From positions 9,608,971-9,672,970 of the forward strand of contig NC_081333.1 of assembly GCF_022539665.2 (NCBI RefSeq): a DNA stretch of 64,000 nucleotides. Direction: 5' to 3'. The notes beneath the pieces are model-generated. The model had not been told where the DNA came from. It saw only the letters and a list, made by a program, of their open reading frames with translations, and ran no database searches. The DNA comes from Daphnia carinata. Lineage: Eukaryota; Arthropoda; Branchiopoda; Diplostraca; Daphniidae. Shown in pieces: positions 63,731 to 64,000 of this stretch. Each line of letters starts with the position of its first letter. The stretch's first letter is position 1. A program made the translations under genes and the position numbers.

Positions 63731-64000
63731 TTATTTCCAATTATTCTTAATAAATACCAGCATGGCTATTACTGCTACACAGCAAGCTGCAGTTGCAGAC
63801 ATTTTCAGCAGTGTGTTCATAGAACTGTTCAAAACAGCTGTCTAGAAGTTATGTTGCATCAGAAACTGTAGAATATTTAGGGGCTACATTAATGAATTAC
63901 CCATCCTCCTTGGCTGTGGATAAAGTTTGAGAATCTCCCAGATATATAATCTGTACTCCATTGTATGAGCTTGGAGAAAAGATTCAAAGTGTGGTTTTGC
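63731..64000 (-). CDS. BCL-2 family protein, C-terminal exons (5' part outside window)
   Basis: Two exons are visible: 63901 to beyond 64000 and 63731-63841. They read LFSKLIQWSTDYISGRFSNF, then IHSQGGW at the exon junction, then TAVLNSSMNTLLKMSATAA and a hydrophobic anchor CCVAVIAMLVFIKNNWK with stop. A GGW after a helix with SQ fits the BH2 motif, and the C-terminal membrane anchor fits BAX/BAK/BOK-like or BCL-2-like proteins, which control mitochondrial outer-membrane permeability in apoptosis. BH1 and BH3 would lie to the right of the window, so pro- or anti-apoptotic type cannot be told. The gene converges on IDH3A, with 148 bp between the stops. Confidence 0.72.

Overview
The window is nuclear DNA of an animal, most likely an arthropod and probably a cladoceran crustacean such as Daphnia. 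The species is inferred, not proven. The supports are many short GT-AG introns (mostly 55-90 bp), dense genes on both strands, arthropod-type secreted Gly/Tyr-rich proteins behind TATA boxes, and proteins that read as full-length animal orthologues. I joined exons by hand from splice sites and reading phase; unless noted, every junction given keeps frame.

Left part (0-13.6 kb): two otopetrin (proton channel) genes lie in tandem on the minus strand. The first runs off the left edge. Between and beyond them is AT-rich intergenic DNA with copies of a fold-back repeat. At 13.6-17.1 kb is eIF4G2/DAP5/NAT1 (+), which appears to start translation at a non-AUG codon. At 19.4-22.4 kb is PYROXD2 (+), with 12-nt and 6-nt micro-exons, followed by a decayed fragment of itself.

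Middle part (23.7-35.4 kb): a cluster of seven small secreted-protein genes in paralogous pairs (two Gly/Tyr/His-rich, two Tyr/Pro-tailed, two sharing a GFGGI[LI]FG end, and one long Gly-Tyr-rich). All share a first coding exon of 4-5 codons and a phase-0 intron just before the hydrophobic core of the signal peptide. Then come PPT1 (+, lysosomal thioesterase) and an HBP1-type HMG-box factor (+).

Right part: glycogen phosphorylase (-, 44.3-49.6 kb) has a duplicated internal exon that looks mutually exclusive. A dead copy of its 3' end lies downstream, separated from it by two tandem fold-back elements of about 0.68 kb. Next are an mTERF-family gene (+), a small secreted basic protein (-), a 1,330-residue gene I assign to CENP-T (-) with an N-terminal TPR motif, repeated Ser-Val-x-x-Phe modules and a C-terminal histone fold, USP46/USP12 (+), IDH3A (+), and at the right edge the last two exons of a BCL-2 family gene (-).

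These are mostly unrelated housekeeping genes; apart from the tandem paralogues there is no operon-like logic. The items most worth following up are the CENP-T module array, the non-AUG start of eIF4G2, the phosphorylase exon pair, the 6-nt exon, and the fold-back family.
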